Shown here: piece by piece, positions 1 to 9,900 of the stretch
How the letters are laid out: the number at the start of each line of letters is the position of its first letter
Numbering within the stretch: position 1 is the first letter of the stretch
NCBI GenBank assembly: GCA_943788055.1
Contig: CALSOU010000009.1
Location: 182,501 to 246,500 of the forward strand
Length of the DNA stretch: 64,000 nucleotides
Direction of reading: 5' to 3'
DNA from: an uncultured Saprospiraceae bacterium
Lineage (GTDB): Bacteria > Bacteroidota > Bacteroidia > Chitinophagales > Saprospiraceae
The notes under the pieces: generated by a model
Databases searched by the model: none
What the model saw: only the letters and a program-made list of their open reading frames with translations
What the model was told of the DNA's origin: nothing
Made by a program: the position numbers and the translations under genes

Positions 1-376
1 CTGCGTTACGTTTGATATCGATATGATATCATTACAATCTTCTAAATAAACTTGATCATAATGAATTTGATTCTAGCAGCTTACTAGATTCTCTGCAAAC
101 TATCATTTTGACAAACCTTGGAGGAAAGTTAACTAATATGATTTCACACTACGGGACTAGCGATGTGAAGTAGTCGAAGCTTCAGCTGAGATCACGTGCG
201 CTTATGAGGCGAGATGCGAGGCGGACGTAGCTACCCAGCACTTTCTGCTAGGTAGGCCCCAATAAACAGATAGTAAACACTTGATTATTATAGCTTTTTA
301 CCCAAAGAAATTTTGCTGCTTGATCATGGAGCTACAATACGACATAATTGCAGATAACTGCAGCTTAGCAATACTC
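1..376. other. Non-coding region downstream of crtB
   Basis: I find no convincing gene here. The stretch is AT-rich apart from a GC-richer island at about 150-260. That island ends in an imperfect hairpin at 231-255, where CTACC-x-AGCA pairs with TGCT-x-GGTAG. There is no clear T-run, so its role as a terminator is doubtful. Confidence 0.5.
231..255. repeat. Imperfect hairpin in a GC-rich island
   Basis: CTACCcAGCA and TGCTaGGTAG form a stem of nine pairs with one mismatch around a CTTTC loop. It lies about 120 bases past the end of crtB. Neither side has a strong T-run, so it is an RNA structure or terminator candidate only. Confidence 0.35.
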
Positions 377-1213
377 TTATATCATATTTAAAGAATTCCT
401 CACAGCAGAACTAAAGAGCAATAATACTTTTTTACGGTCCGGAACTCTGATACGCTCTTCTGAAAGAGTCGAAGCAGGTGTCTGGCGAATCTTTTTAAAC
501 AGGTTAATATAATATACGTATGCTAGATAAACCCCAAGTCTACATCCCTTTGGCAATTTAAGAACCCCTAAGTATCCCTCATGAAAATCTTGAGCAATAT
601 CCTTCTCGATTTCAGATTTATGAGCATTGTCAAACTCTTCATATTCTACTCCCGGGAAATACGTTCGTCCCCTTTCCTCATAATCGCTTTTTATATCTCT
701 TAAGAAATTTATCTTTTGAAATGCAGAGCCTAGTTTTCTCGCAGGTTCAACTAAGCTATCGTATAATGATGAGTTGTTTTCCGTGAATACTTTCAAACAC
801 ATTAAGCCAACAACCTCAGCTGAACCATATATATATTTGTTATACATGCTCCACTCGTAGCTTGTTTTATCAAGATCCATTTCCATACTATCCAAAAACG
901 CATCTATCAATTCTACATCTATATCGTAATCACGAACTGTTTTTTGAAAAGCGTGTAATACTGGATTCAAGCTGATACCTTCCTTTATCGCTTGATGGGT
1001 ATCACTTCGGAACCTGTCAAGAAGTACCATCTTATTCTGATCGTGAAATGTATCAACAATTTCATCGGCAAAGCGAACGAAACCGTATATATTATAAATA
1101 GGTGTACGGAACTTCTTGTGAAACATCTTTATACCCAAGGAAAACGATGTACTATAATTATTAGTAATCAGTTTGCTACATTGCTGGCAAGAATCATCAA
1201 ATAGCTGGATCAT
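377..1213 (-). CDS. crtB: Phytoene/squalene synthase family protein (CrtB)
   Basis: This enzyme joins two prenyl diphosphates head to head, normally two geranylgeranyl diphosphates to give phytoene, the first committed carotenoid step. The 278 residues are a usual length for bacterial CrtB. Both Asp-rich substrate-Mg sites of the family are visible: the first as RFADEIVDTF near residue 47 and the second as NFLRDIKSDYEERGR near residue 169. The start overlaps the crtI stop (ATGA), so the pair is translationally coupled. The exact product, C40 phytoene or a C30 analogue, cannot be settled from the sequence. Confidence 0.93.
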   Translation of the reverse strand: MIQLFDDSCQQCSKLITNNYSTSFSLGIKMFHKKFRTPIYNIYGFVRFADEIVDTFHDQNKMVLLDRFRSDTHQAIKEGISLNPVLHAFQKTVRDYDIDVELIDAFLDSMEMDLDKTSYEWSMYNKYIYGSAEVVGLMCLKVFTENNSSLYDSLVEPARKLGSAFQKINFLRDIKSDYEERGRTYFPGVEYEEFDNAHKSEIEKDIAQDFHEGYLGVLKLPKGCRLGVYLAYVYYINLFKKIRQTPASTLSEERIRVPDRKKVLLLFSSAVRNSLNMI

Positions 1214-2679
1214 GTCGTTTGTTTTAGTATCTCTTGTGCAACTACGCAGCCTGAGATTATAGAAGGTGGAACTCCCGGACCCGGAGTCGTAAGCTGCCCA
1301 GTGTAATAAAGGTTCTTAAGATTTTTGTTCTTTAACTTTGGTTTCAAAAACGCAGTTTGCTTCAAAGTATTTGCTAATCCATATGCATTACCCTTGAACG
1401 AGTTATATCTGTCAACGAAGTCGTTCATGGCAAAAGATTTCTTGTACACTATGCTATCTGAAATTTTCTGATCTGTTAGTTTTTCCAGTCTGCCAATGAT
1501 ACGATCGAAAAACTCTTCCCGCTTTTCATCAGAATCTTCAAGATTTGGTGCTAGTGGAACTAGTAGAAACAAGTTCTCCATACCATCTGGTGCTACTGTT
1601 TGGTCTGTTTGAGATGGCACACAAGTGTAGAAAAGAGGAGCGCTTGGCCATTGTGGATCATCATAAATTTCAATCGCATGTTGATCGAAATCTTTGTCAA
1701 AAAACAAATTGTGATGAATCAGCCCTTTCAACTTTTTATTTACTCCTATGTAAAATAGCAATGAGCTTGGAGCCATAGTTCTCTTTTCCCAATACTCAGA
1801 ACTGTAATTTCTATCTTCTTTTTGCAAAAGCACTTGATCTACATGACGATAATCAGCATTAGCAACTACGTAATCAGCATTGTAAGAACCCTTTTCAGTG
1901 ATAACCCTCTTTGCTGAAGAACCGTTGGATTCTATCTTCTTGACAGGTTCATTAAAATGAAATTTTACCCCTTGATCAAGCGCAATAGAATACATAGCCT
2001 TTGAAATCTCATACATTCCACCCTCAGGATACCAAGTTCCTAAGGTAATGTCAGCATAGTTCATCAGACTATATAATGCAGGAGTATTAGAGGGCTTTGC
2101 GCCCAAAAACAGTACAGGAAATTCAAGTAATTCTATTATCATAGAATTCTTGAAGAGCTTCCTAATCTGTGATGAAATTGAGGAAAACATTTGTAATTTT
2201 AGTGCACTCTTAGCAATTCTAAAATCCATAAATTCAGTAATAGAGTGAGATGGCTTCCATACGAATTCATTCATCCCAACCTCATACTTGTACTTTGCCT
2301 CTTCTAGGAATGACTTGAGCTTTTGGCCAGCTCCTGTTTCAAGAGATTCCACTAATTCAATTACTGCTTCTTCGCCAGCAGGAACATCTATCTCTTCGCC
2401 GTTTTTGAAGAAAACGCGATAGCTTGGATCAAGTCTTTTAAGCTTATAGAAGTCGTCAGTACTCTTGCCGAAATAATTAAAATAATTTTCAAAAACTTCA
2501 GGCATCCAGTACCAACTCGGACCCATATCGAAAACAAACCCCTCTGCTTCGAACTTGGATGCTCTTCCTCCAGCTTGCTCATTCTTTTCAATGACGGTTA
2601 CGTCATGACCATCTTTTGCAAGAGTCGCTGCACTTGATAAGCCTCCGAATCCTGAACCTATAATGATAATATTTGCCAT
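1210..2679 (-). CDS. crtI: Phytoene desaturase (CrtI family)
   Basis: An FAD-dependent desaturase that introduces conjugated double bonds into phytoene. The N-terminus carries the dinucleotide-binding motif IIGSGFGGLSSA followed by the acidic end of the second strand (VIEKNEQAGGRA). The C-terminus has the family signature GPGVPPSIISG. I place the start at the ATG just before NIIIIGSG, because the 12 residues upstream (from 2715) do not resemble the family. It lies downstream of birA (83-base gap) and overlaps crtB. No cyclase or ketolase gene is in the window, so the final pigment is unknown. Confidence 0.94.
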   Translation of the reverse strand: MANIIIIGSGFGGLSSAATLAKDGHDVTVIEKNEQAGGRASKFEAEGFVFDMGPSWYWMPEVFENYFNYFGKSTDDFYKLKRLDPSYRVFFKNGEEIDVPAGEEAVIELVESLETGAGQKLKSFLEEAKYKYEVGMNEFVWKPSHSITEFMDFRIAKSALKLQMFSSISSQIRKLFKNSMIIELLEFPVLFLGAKPSNTPALYSLMNYADITLGTWYPEGGMYEISKAMYSIALDQGVKFHFNEPVKKIESNGSSAKRVITEKGSYNADYVVANADYRHVDQVLLQKEDRNYSSEYWEKRTMAPSSLLFYIGVNKKLKGLIHHNLFFDKDFDQHAIEIYDDPQWPSAPLFYTCVPSQTDQTVAPDGMENLFLLVPLAPNLEDSDEKREEFFDRIIGRLEKLTDQKISDSIVYKKSFAMNDFVDRYNSFKGNAYGLANTLKQTAFLKPKLKNKNLKNLYYTGQLTTPGPGVPPSIISGCVVAQEILKQTT

Positions 2680-2762
2680 ATTGCTAGTTAGATGAAGCTC
2701 TAAACAACACCTCATTATGTTTGTTCACCCATTTTGTTAAAAAAGTTAAACAGTTTGTGGGC

Positions 2763-3512
2763 TCACAAAAATCGTACTTCATGGAAATTAAACAATAACA
2801 AGTCTCCATTATGTAAAAACTTCAATTGCCCTCTTTCATTCACGCCCAATATTTGTCCTCTGTATTCTGCATTTGAACTTAAAAGCAAGGTCATGCTATC
2901 CTTTCTCTTATAAAGCATCTGCTCATATTCCTCGTGCAGAAGATTAAATTTCCTATCTGCTAGCAAGTTATAATATATTCTCAAATTAATTTCTATTGCT
3001 GACCATACTCTTTCCAAATTCCATTCCTTTTCTGTCAATATTCTCAGTGAAGTTGGATTTGGCAATTTTTCATCGAAAGATTCTTCATTTACATTTAAGC
3101 CAAGTCCCAAAATGGCCGATTTGATCTTTTGACCTTGAAGCGCGGATTGAATAAGTAATCCAGCTATTTTTTTATCTGCAACATAAATATCATTTGGCCA
3201 TTTAACATAAACGGGAGCATTTAAAGTGTCTGAAATTGATTTTCTAATTGCGAGAGCAAAGGCCATAGATAAATAAAACTGTCTATCCACTCTTAGAAAA
3301 TGTGGATATACGATAAGACTTGCCGAGATATTTTTACCGTTTCCAGAGAACCAACTTCTGCCAATCTGACCACTTCCGTTTGTTTGATTATATGTCGTAA
3401 TGACAGTTCCAGCGATTGGATTACTTTTTGCTATTACATCGTTAGCAGTGGCATTCGTTGAGTTAACTTGCTCATAGTATATGCGGTAAAATGCTGAAAG
3501 GTGAAGGATAGC
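2763..3512 (-). CDS. birA: Biotin-[acetyl-CoA-carboxylase] ligase (BirA), start codon unclear
   Basis: This protein activates biotin to biotinyl-AMP and attaches it to carboxylase carrier proteins. The segment from a GTG at 3290 holds KWPNDIYV and KIAGLL, both typical of the catalytic domain. The same frame stays open upstream to a stop at 3513-3515, and it encodes the other half of the active site, including NSTN and GSGQIGRSW, the equivalent of the biotin-binding GRGRxGRxW loop. The GTG therefore cannot be the true start. The open frame gives about 249 codons, right for a catalytic-domain-only BirA, but has no ATG, GTG or TTG before 3290, so the 5' end is uncertain. Confidence 0.85.
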   Translation of the reverse strand, partial: AILHLSAFYRIYYEQVNSTNATANDVIAKSNPIAGTVITTYNQTNGSGQIGRSWFSGNGKNISASLIVYPHFLRVDRQFYLSMAFALAIRKSISDTLNAPVYVKWPNDIYVADKKIAGLLIQSALQGQKIKSAILGLGLNVNEESFDEKLPNPTSLRILTEKEWNLERVWSAIEINLRIYYNLLADRKFNLLHEEYEQMLYKRKDSMTLLLSSNAEYRGQILGVNERGQLKFLHNGDLLLFNFHEVRFL

Positions 3513-3549
3513 TTACTTATTGGAATGAAGGATAGGATTAAATATTTCG

Positions 3550-3557
3550 TAGATTTG
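3550..3557 (+). promoter_or_regulatory. Bacteroidota -7 promoter box for rsfS-ftsH
   Basis: TAGATTTG, followed by C, matches the Bacteroidota -7 consensus TAnnTTTG. It lies 79 bases before the rsfS start, between divergent birA and rsfS. I see no good TTG at the usual -33 spacing. Confidence 0.5.
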
Positions 3558-3636
3558 CATTACAAATAAAACCAACAAAATCAACTGAGCGAAGCTACAA
3601 AATAATAATTAAGAAACATAGATAACATATATATAA

Positions 3637-4011
3637 TTGAGTAAACAAGAAGCACCCGTCGGAATCGAAGAGATCAACGACAAAATCATAGACAGCATTC
3701 AAGATGTAAAGGGTAAAAATATTGTTAAAATGGACTTAGGAAAACTTGAGGCATCACCTGCTGAGTTTTTCATTATTTGCGAAGGTGATTCTTCGACCCA
3801 AGTAAAGGCCATTTCGTCTAGAATATTCAAAAACTTACGTGAAACTTATGGACTTTTACCGAATCATGTAGAAGGCAAGGACAATGGAGAATGGGTCCTA
3901 GTCGATTACTTCAATACAGTTGTTCACATTTTTTATCCTGAAGCTCGAGAGTTCTACCAATTAGAGGAGCTATGGAGTGATGCTGAAGTTACTAATTTCG
4001 AGAATGTGTAA
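3637..4011 (+). CDS. rsfS: Ribosome silencing factor RsfS
   Basis: RsfS (DUF143/Iojap family) binds ribosomal protein uL14 and blocks subunit joining when nutrients are scarce. The 124 residues fit the family, and the conserved segments are visible: the DIKGKNIVKMDL-like strand near residue 24, FFIICEGDSSTQVKAI near residue 44, and the C-terminal WVLVDYFNTVVHIF. The best start is TTG at 3637, since no ATG lies near the expected N-terminus. It is followed after 87 bases by ftsH, an order common in Bacteroidota. Confidence 0.93.
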   Translation: MSKQEAPVGIEEINDKIIDSIQDVKGKNIVKMDLGKLEASPAEFFIICEGDSSTQVKAISSRIFKNLRETYGLLPNHVEGKDNGEWVLVDYFNTVVHIFYPEAREFYQLEELWSDAEVTNFENV

Positions 4012-4060
4012 AAGATAAGATTTGCAAAAATTACATTTATTCCCAAAATAATGCAACGAT

Positions 4061-4081
4061 ACTAAACTTAGGATGTTTAGT
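4061..4081 (+). other. Small hairpin between rsfS and ftsH
   Basis: ACTAAAC and GTTTAGT form a 7-bp stem with a 7-base loop just upstream of ftsH. It could attenuate or process the rsfS-ftsH transcript. The stem is AT-rich and not followed by a T-run, so a terminator is unlikely. Confidence 0.25.
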
Positions 4082-4098
4082 TTCAACAAATAGATATA

Positions 4099-6027
4099 AT
4101 GAGCGAACCAAATAAAAATGATAAAAAGCCAAATAAGTTGGGAAACAACTCGTATTGGTTATATGCGATTTTAATCTTCGCGATCATTGCCTTCAATGTT
4201 GTTGTTTACGCTAACAGAAATAACAAAACAACGACCACTGAAGAGTTTTTTGCAATGGCGCGTAATAATGAAATCAAAGACGTCAAAGTAATAAATGAAA
4301 AGTTAGTACAAGTTTTTCTTAATCAAAAAGGAAAAGAAGCACATCCCGATGTTACAGATGGAGCTATGTCGCAATTCACTCCAGATTTTACTTTTGAAAT
4401 AGGTGATATTAGAAACTTCAGTGAGCGAATAAGTGAGCTGAATAAAGATAAAGTTATCGTTGACCCAACTTATGAGACAAAACAGAATTACTTACTACCT
4501 ATCCTAAGTTGGTTAATTCCGTTATTCCTAATTATCGGTTTATGGGTGTTTTTCATGCGTCGTATGGGTGGCGGAGGAGGAGGTGCCGGATCTCAAATTT
4601 TCAATATTGGTAAATCCAAAGCTTCCCTATTTGATGCTAATGCTGAAGTTAATGTAACATTCGCTGATGTGGCAGGATTAGATGAAGCTAAGGAAGAGGT
4701 AATGGAAGTTGTTGATTTCCTGCAGAAGCCAAAAAAATACACATCCCTTGGAGGTAAGATTCCAAAAGGAGTTTTATTGGTTGGTCCTCCAGGTACAGGT
4801 AAGACTCTTTTGGCGAAAGCCGTAGCAGGTGAAGCTGGTGTTCCATTTTTTAGCATTTCGGGTTCTGACTTTGTTGAAATGTTTGTCGGTGTTGGTGCAT
4901 CGAGAGTGAGAGACTTATTCAAGCAAGCAAGAGAAAAAGCACCATGCATTGTCTTTATTGATGAAATTGACGCAATAGGACGAGCAAGAGGTAAAGGCCA
5001 AGTTCAAGGTGGTAATGATGAAAGAGAGAATACTCTGAATCAACTCTTAGTAGAAATGGATGGGTTTTCAACAGATAAAGGTGTTATACTGATGGCTGCT
5101 ACCAATAGACCTGATATATTGGATTCAGCTTTACTGAGACCAGGTAGATTTGATAGACAAATCGGTATAGATAGACCTGACATTAAAGGCAGGGAGGCAA
5201 TATTTAAAGTTCACTTGAAAAATATCAAGACTGCAGATGACATGAAACCAGAAGTTTTGGCGGAGATGACACCGGGATTTGCAGGAGCAGAAATTGCAAA
5301 TGTTTGTAATGAAGCAGCATTGATCGCAGCAAGAAGAAATAAGTCCTTTGTTGACATGGATGATTTCAATTATGCGCTCGATCGTGTTATTGGGGGACTT
5401 GAGAAAAAGAACAAACTGATTTCACCTACTGAAAAAGAAATAATAGCATATCATGAAGCAGGTCATGCTATTTGCGGATGGTTTTTGGAGCATGCTTCTC
5501 CACTTGTTAAAGTGACAATTGTACCGAGAGGTGTCGGGACTTTGGGTTATGCACAGTATTTGCCAAAAGAAGAATATATTACAAGAACTGAAGCATTACT
5601 TGATCGTATGTGTATGACGTTTGGAGGTAGAGCTGCAGAAAAAATTGTATTCGATAAGATTTCAACAGGTGCGCAAAGTGATCTAGATCAAGTTACGAAG
5701 ATGGCGTACTCAATGATATCAATATATGGTATGAATGAAAAAGTTGGTAATGTTTCATTCTACGGGATGCAACAAGATCAATTTAACAAGCCATATTCTG
5801 ATGAAACTGCTAGATTGATTGATGATGAAGTAAGACTTATGGTTGAGTCGCAGTATAAAAGAGCACAAGAGTTGTTGACAGAAAAGCGTGAAGAACTTGA
5901 GGTGTTGGCTCAGCAATTATTAAATAAGGAGGTTTTACTAAAATCTGATGTTGAAAGACTTATCGGCCCACGACCATATGCAACACCAGAAGTAGAAAAA
6001 GAAATAGATACTCCTGATATACCATAG
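4099..6027 (+). CDS. ftsH: ATP-dependent zinc metalloprotease FtsH
   Basis: A membrane-anchored AAA+ protease that degrades damaged membrane proteins and short-lived regulators. The 642 residues show a first membrane segment near residues 18-36, a short periplasmic domain, a second membrane segment near 133-152, and a Gly-rich linker. The AAA domain has Walker A GPPGTGKT near residue 228 and Walker [12 protein letters not shown] near 284. The peptidase domain has the zinc motif HEAGH near residue 452. It ends at a shared terminator with the convergent kinase gene. Confidence 0.98.
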   Translation: MSEPNKNDKKPNKLGNNSYWLYAILIFAIIAFNVVVYANRNNKTTTTEEFFAMARNNEIKDVKVINEKLVQVFLNQKGKEAHPDVTDGAMSQFTPDFTFEIGDIRNFSERISELNKDKVIVDPTYETKQNYLLPILSWLIPLFLIIGLWVFFMRRMGGGGGGAGSQIFNIGKSKASLFDANAEVNVTFADVAGLDEAKEEVMEVVDFLQKPKKYTSLGGKIPKGVLLVGPPGTGKTLLAKAVAGEAGVPFFSISGSDFVEMFVGVGASRVRDLFKQAREKAPCIVFIDEIDAIGRARGKGQVQGGNDERENTLNQLLVEMDGFSTDKGVILMAATNRPDILDSALLRPGRFDRQIGIDRPDIKGREAIFKVHLKNIKTADDMKPEVLAEMTPGFAGAEIANVCNEAALIAARRNKSFVDMDDFNYALDRVIGGLEKKNKLISPTEKEIIAYHEAGHAICGWFLEHASPLVKVTIVPRGVGTLGYAQYLPKEEYITRTEALLDRMCMTFGGRAAEKIVFDKISTGAQSDLDQVTKMAYSMISIYGMNEKVGNVSFYGMQQDQFNKPYSDETARLIDDEVRLMVESQYKRAQELLTEKREELEVLAQQLLNKEVLLKSDVERLIGPRPYATPEVEKEIDTPDIP

Positions 6028-6048
6028 CAGTTTCAACATAAAAACATA

Positions 6049-6084
6049 GAAAAAGGCAACTTGAATACTCAGGTTGCCTTTTTC
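6049..6084. terminator. Bidirectional terminator between ftsH and the GHMP kinase gene
   Basis: AAAAAGGCAAC and GTTGCCTTTTT form a long stem around a short loop with T-runs on both strands. It sits exactly between two convergent genes and can serve both. Confidence 0.88.
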
Positions 6085-6086
6085 TA

Positions 6087-6974
6087 TTACTTCACAATGC
6101 TTGATATTTGTTTAACTAAATCATCTGGTATTACATCGGCCACAAACCTTGGCATATAACCCAAGAAATAACCGCCACCACCAGCACCACAAAGTTTGAA
6201 ACCTCCGTCAGTTAGTGAAGTTATACGGTCAAGATTATCTTTGATATGAGAGGGAAACATCGGAATTAAGTATTCGCTTTGGAGTTGAGACAAATTCATA
6301 AATAGACTTTCAAACTTATCCTCATCTTGCAAAAGGAACTGTTTTATCAAGTCAGAACTAAGTTTTGTCATCTCATCTGCTATATTATCTCTAAAATCTT
6401 CTATCTCCTGTGATTGAGTTTTGTACCAAGAAACCAGGTTACTAGTACTCCTAGATTCAAGAGTATCAAACAAAAAAAGCTTAGTTAAGATTGAATTAGT
6501 GGATAACTGAACCGTAGTTATTTCCCCTTTATTGATGTAAACACCTGAATCCAAATAAGAGACTAGTGGGTCTAAACCAGAGCTGGAACCGTGAAAAAAT
6601 GATTCCATTTCCGAGAATATCGTCTTAAGTGCTGAAGGATCATGGGTTTCACGACTATTGCCAAAACGATCATAGACTGCGGCTACTACTGATCCGCTAC
6701 TACCTGCCCCATAGCCAATTGGTATGTTTGACTTCAGATACAAACCTTCTTGAAGTTCCGACTCAAATCTCTCTAAGTCTAGATCTAAATCTTGCAAGCT
6801 TTTCAGATAATCTAGGAATCCACTCAATCGCATATCTATCTGATTCGGTTCATAACTCCAACAAGCATATTTTTTACCGTAAGGAATAGCCAACGAATCC
6901 CCTCCATGAATTACTGAGTATTCACCGAAGAGAAGTAGTTTAGCTGGGTATATTTTGCTATTTATCTCTTGCAT
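6087..6974 (-). CDS. GHMP kinase, probably mevalonate kinase
   Basis: A small-molecule kinase of the GHMP superfamily. The N-terminus (PAKLLLFGEYSVIHGG) is typical of mevalonate kinase. The ATP-binding motif 2 reads PIGYGAGSSGS near residue 84, and the C-terminal glycine motif is KLCGAGGGGYFLG. FHGSSSGLDPLVS near residue 130 matches the segment carrying the catalytic Asp in mevalonate kinases. At 295 residues it is at the short end of the family. Its ATG directly follows the kynA stop (TAAATG), so the two are coupled. Mevalonate kinase would feed isoprenoid synthesis, and carotenoid genes are nearby. Another GHMP specificity cannot be excluded. Confidence 0.75.
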   Translation of the reverse strand: MQEINSKIYPAKLLLFGEYSVIHGGDSLAIPYGKKYACWSYEPNQIDMRLSGFLDYLKSLQDLDLDLERFESELQEGLYLKSNIPIGYGAGSSGSVVAAVYDRFGNSRETHDPSALKTIFSEMESFFHGSSSGLDPLVSYLDSGVYINKGEITTVQLSTNSILTKLFLFDTLESRSTSNLVSWYKTQSQEIEDFRDNIADEMTKLSSDLIKQFLLQDEDKFESLFMNLSQLQSEYLIPMFPSHIKDNLDRITSLTDGGFKLCGAGGGGYFLGYMPRFVADVIPDDLVKQISSIVK

Positions 6975-8078
6975 TTAATGCGCACTAAAGTAAAATCCGA
7001 GTGATTTCTTCAATTCTTCTGGAAGTACTGGCAGGCAATTTCGTGGCACCAGTAATGTAACGATATGATACAAATCCCTAAAAACATGGTGTTCATCAGC
7101 AGTTTTCTTTAAATACTTATGTCCAGATGAACCGCCAGTTCCCATTTTATTGCCAAGCATTCTCATGACCATCTGTGCGTGTCTATTCCTCCATGTAGTA
7201 AATAATTGATCTACCTCAATTAGCCTGCGAAGAAGGTTGAAGGGCTGCCATAAGATTGGTTCATCTCGATAGAGATTAATCAATAATGCAGCTATAGTAG
7301 CATCATAAGAAAGCCTTATTTCTCCAGCTTCTTGTTGTTTCTGATGTTCTTCCTTACTCAAAACTTTCAAGAAATATGACTCGGAATGCTTCAAATTTTC
7401 GAGACGAGCAGCCTTACTCTTTTCACTCAAAATATCAGTTGCTAGTATTTCCTGTTTTTCACGCTCAAACATAGAAGAAACAGATTTTTCATACTCTGAT
7501 ATAAAATCAAAATCTTTCCAATTCAAAAATGGCGTTCGTTCTAGCCAATCTTCTACTAGGCTAAAGAGACTATTTCCAGCTTCCCATTTTCTAATTTTCT
7601 TCTGTGTTGGGCTATCGAACACTGTATCATAATCAGCGTCAAAATACTTGACCCTACCCTCACGTTCTAGCCCAAGTAGAACCTCCATTTGCCTAAACTG
7701 GACAGATTGAAAGCCTGAAGCAGGAAATAAGTAAGATCTAAACTCAAGAAAATCGAGTGCCGTCATTGTTTCCATGACCTCAATCTGCTCTATCAAAAGA
7801 CCTTGAATTTTTATAATCCTGTTCAAACGTGACACAGACCTTCCTATATTTCTTTCATCTACTTTTCCGTCATCAAAATCATCCATAATGGCATGTAGTT
7901 CATGAATTATTTGCTTAAACCACAATTCATAGACTTGATGGGTTATGATGAATAGCATTTCTTCATGCGCTTCGTCACCCGCCTCAACACTTCTTAAAGC
8001 TTGGGCATTGATAACTTTATCCAACTGGAGATACTCCATATAGTGTATGGAGGTGTATTTCAGATCTTTCTTTTTCAT
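6975..8078 (-). CDS. kynA: Tryptophan 2,3-dioxygenase
   Basis: A heme dioxygenase that opens the indole ring of tryptophan to N-formylkynurenine, the first step of the kynurenine route. The N-terminal signature YMEYLQLDKVINAQ is followed by HEEMLFIITHQVYELWFKQ near residues 38-56, which builds the substrate pocket. The C-terminal part has FTTWRNRHAQMVMRMLG, with the proximal heme His, and GTGGSSGHKYL. The 367 residues are somewhat longer than many bacterial enzymes. It is followed directly by the GHMP kinase gene. No other kynurenine-pathway gene is in the window. Confidence 0.95.
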   Translation of the reverse strand: MKKKDLKYTSIHYMEYLQLDKVINAQALRSVEAGDEAHEEMLFIITHQVYELWFKQIIHELHAIMDDFDDGKVDERNIGRSVSRLNRIIKIQGLLIEQIEVMETMTALDFLEFRSYLFPASGFQSVQFRQMEVLLGLEREGRVKYFDADYDTVFDSPTQKKIRKWEAGNSLFSLVEDWLERTPFLNWKDFDFISEYEKSVSSMFEREKQEILATDILSEKSKAARLENLKHSESYFLKVLSKEEHQKQQEAGEIRLSYDATIAALLINLYRDEPILWQPFNLLRRLIEVDQLFTTWRNRHAQMVMRMLGNKMGTGGSSGHKYLKKTADEHHVFRDLYHIVTLLVPRNCLPVLPEELKKSLGFYFSAH

Positions 8079-8238
8079 AAGGCTAATCTACAATAATATG
8101 GTGTAATTGTAGTCGACTTGTCCATCCAAAACCATACTTACAATAGTAATATTTGTCTTTCTGAAACACTTACAGGGAGATGGCAACTTGCCTAAAACAA
8201 TATTTTGCTATTTTAGCTGCTCATTAAAAAAAAGTTAG

Positions 8239-9897
8239 ATGCAAAGGATTTCAATTATCCTCGTTCTACTGATCATCGCAACTCTAAATGCTGCAGCTCA
8301 GGATCCAAGTGATTATAGATTGAGTAAAAACTTGGTCATAAAAAATGTACAGATTATATCGAAAGCGGGAGCTAGTCCGATATTAGGTGACATTGTTATT
8401 GAAAATGGAATAATCACAGAGATTGGACTAAGTACTAAAGCTCCAAATGATGCGGAAATAATTCAAGGCGATTCACTATTTGCGTATCCGTCATTTATTG
8501 ATGCGTATTCGCATACTGCAGTACCAAAACATGAGAAAAAAGAAGACCTTCCAAAAGTTAAAAATCCAGGACAACCCGGATATGAGAGAGCAGGAATAAC
8601 TCCAAACAGATTAGTAGAAGAGCAACTTGATATAACAGACAAGTCTGTCGAGGAAATGCGTAAACTTGGTTTTGGTATTAGTCATTGTGTTCCACGAGGA
8701 GGCATGATCTCAGGACAAGGTTCAATTATATTACTCACAGATAAGAATCAATCGCCATTTATTAAAAAGAATATTAGTATGAATGGATCGATGAAATCTG
8801 CTAGAGGTAGAATATACCCTAGCACAGTAATCGGAGTAATGGCAAAATATAGAGATCTAGTTACACAAGCTAGAAACTCTCAAACACATGAAAATAAATA
8901 CGAGAGCAACCCAGTTGGGCTAACAAGACCAAACTATGACCGAGAAATACAAGCTTTGTATCCCACATTAGCTGGTAAACAAAAGTACTTCATGCAAGGA
9001 GAGGAGGCTAAAGACATTCATCGTATTATCGAGCTGAATAATTCCCTCAAGTTACCTCTAGTCATCGCTGAACTAAAGGAAGCTAATTCAGCATTAGAAA
9101 AAATCAAAAGTAACAATCTGACAGTACTCGTATCACTAGATCTACCTGATACAATCAAGATGGAAAAAGTCGATAGTACAAAAGCACCTGATCCAAAGAG
9201 AGAGGCGTTGATCAAAAGAAAACAAGAATCAATTTCAAATTACCATAACAATACAAAGGCAATCATTGAAAAAGGAATTCCCTTCGCTTTTTCATTTTTG
9301 AATGTAAAAGCAAAAGATATTCCTAAGAATCTGGAGATGATCAGAAAAACAGGTGCATCAGATGAGGCGGTATTAAGTGCACTTACAACTGACGCTGCAA
9401 AAATTCTAGGTATTTCAAATGTTGCTGGAAGTCTTGAGAAAGGGAAATTCGGAAATATTATCTTAACAACAGGCCTACTATTTGAGGAAGATCGTCATAT
9501 TGCTTATAATATAGTAGAAGGCATAGCTTACAAAAACGAGAAAAAGACAAAAAAACCTACGAAAGAGAATTCTGAAGCAGGAAGTCTTTCAGGAAGCTGG
9601 GTTTTAGTGGCTAGCCTAGGTGACAATGATCAATCTGGTACACTTGTATTGAATGAAATTGATGGTAATATATCTGGAACCATCACTTCGACAGAAGGAA
9701 TTGACTCGGATATCAATGACGCTTCTTGGAATGGAAATCGTTTAAGTTTCAATTTTGATAGTGAAGTAGATCAAACTGAAGTTAATATGCAAGTTGACGT
9801 CAGAGTTAGTTTTGATTCGATGATAGGTACCATTACGATAGGTCCATTAGGAAGCTTTCCATTGGAGGGTAGTAAATCACCATCACCTAAAAAATAA
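8239..9897 (+). CDS. Secreted amidohydrolase-fold protein lacking the HxH metal motif
   Basis: First of three tandem amidohydrolase-superfamily genes. A signal peptide ends near residue 20 (LNAAAQ). The family's beta-sandwich start (LVIKNVQIISKAG) and C-terminal signature (ITGxAAKILG-like, GSLEKGKFGNIIL) are present. The strand-1 motif that normally reads DxHxH is DAYSHT here, so one ligand is lost, and I see none of the later His ligands. Residues 450-552 add a beta-rich domain (GSLSGSWVLVAS onward) with no family I recognise. It is probably not a normal hydrolase and may be a partner subunit of the next gene, which starts three bases later. Confidence 0.8.
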   Translation: MQRISIILVLLIIATLNAAAQDPSDYRLSKNLVIKNVQIISKAGASPILGDIVIENGIITEIGLSTKAPNDAEIIQGDSLFAYPSFIDAYSHTAVPKHEKKEDLPKVKNPGQPGYERAGITPNRLVEEQLDITDKSVEEMRKLGFGISHCVPRGGMISGQGSIILLTDKNQSPFIKKNISMNGSMKSARGRIYPSTVIGVMAKYRDLVTQARNSQTHENKYESNPVGLTRPNYDREIQALYPTLAGKQKYFMQGEEAKDIHRIIELNNSLKLPLVIAELKEANSALEKIKSNNLTVLVSLDLPDTIKMEKVDSTKAPDPKREALIKRKQESISNYHNNTKAIIEKGIPFAFSFLNVKAKDIPKNLEMIRKTGASDEAVLSALTTDAAKILGISNVAGSLEKGKFGNIILTTGLLFEEDRHIAYNIVEGIAYKNEKKTKKPTKENSEAGSLSGSWVLVASLGDNDQSGTLVLNEIDGNISGTITSTEGIDSDINDASWNGNRLSFNFDSEVDQTEVNMQVDVRVSFDSMIGTITIGPLGSFPLEGSKSPSPKK

Positions 9898-9900
9898 GCC

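Noticed and set aside
3290-3290. GTG at 3290 as the birA start
   Set aside because: It would remove the biotin-binding GSGQIGRSW loop that is encoded in frame just upstream.
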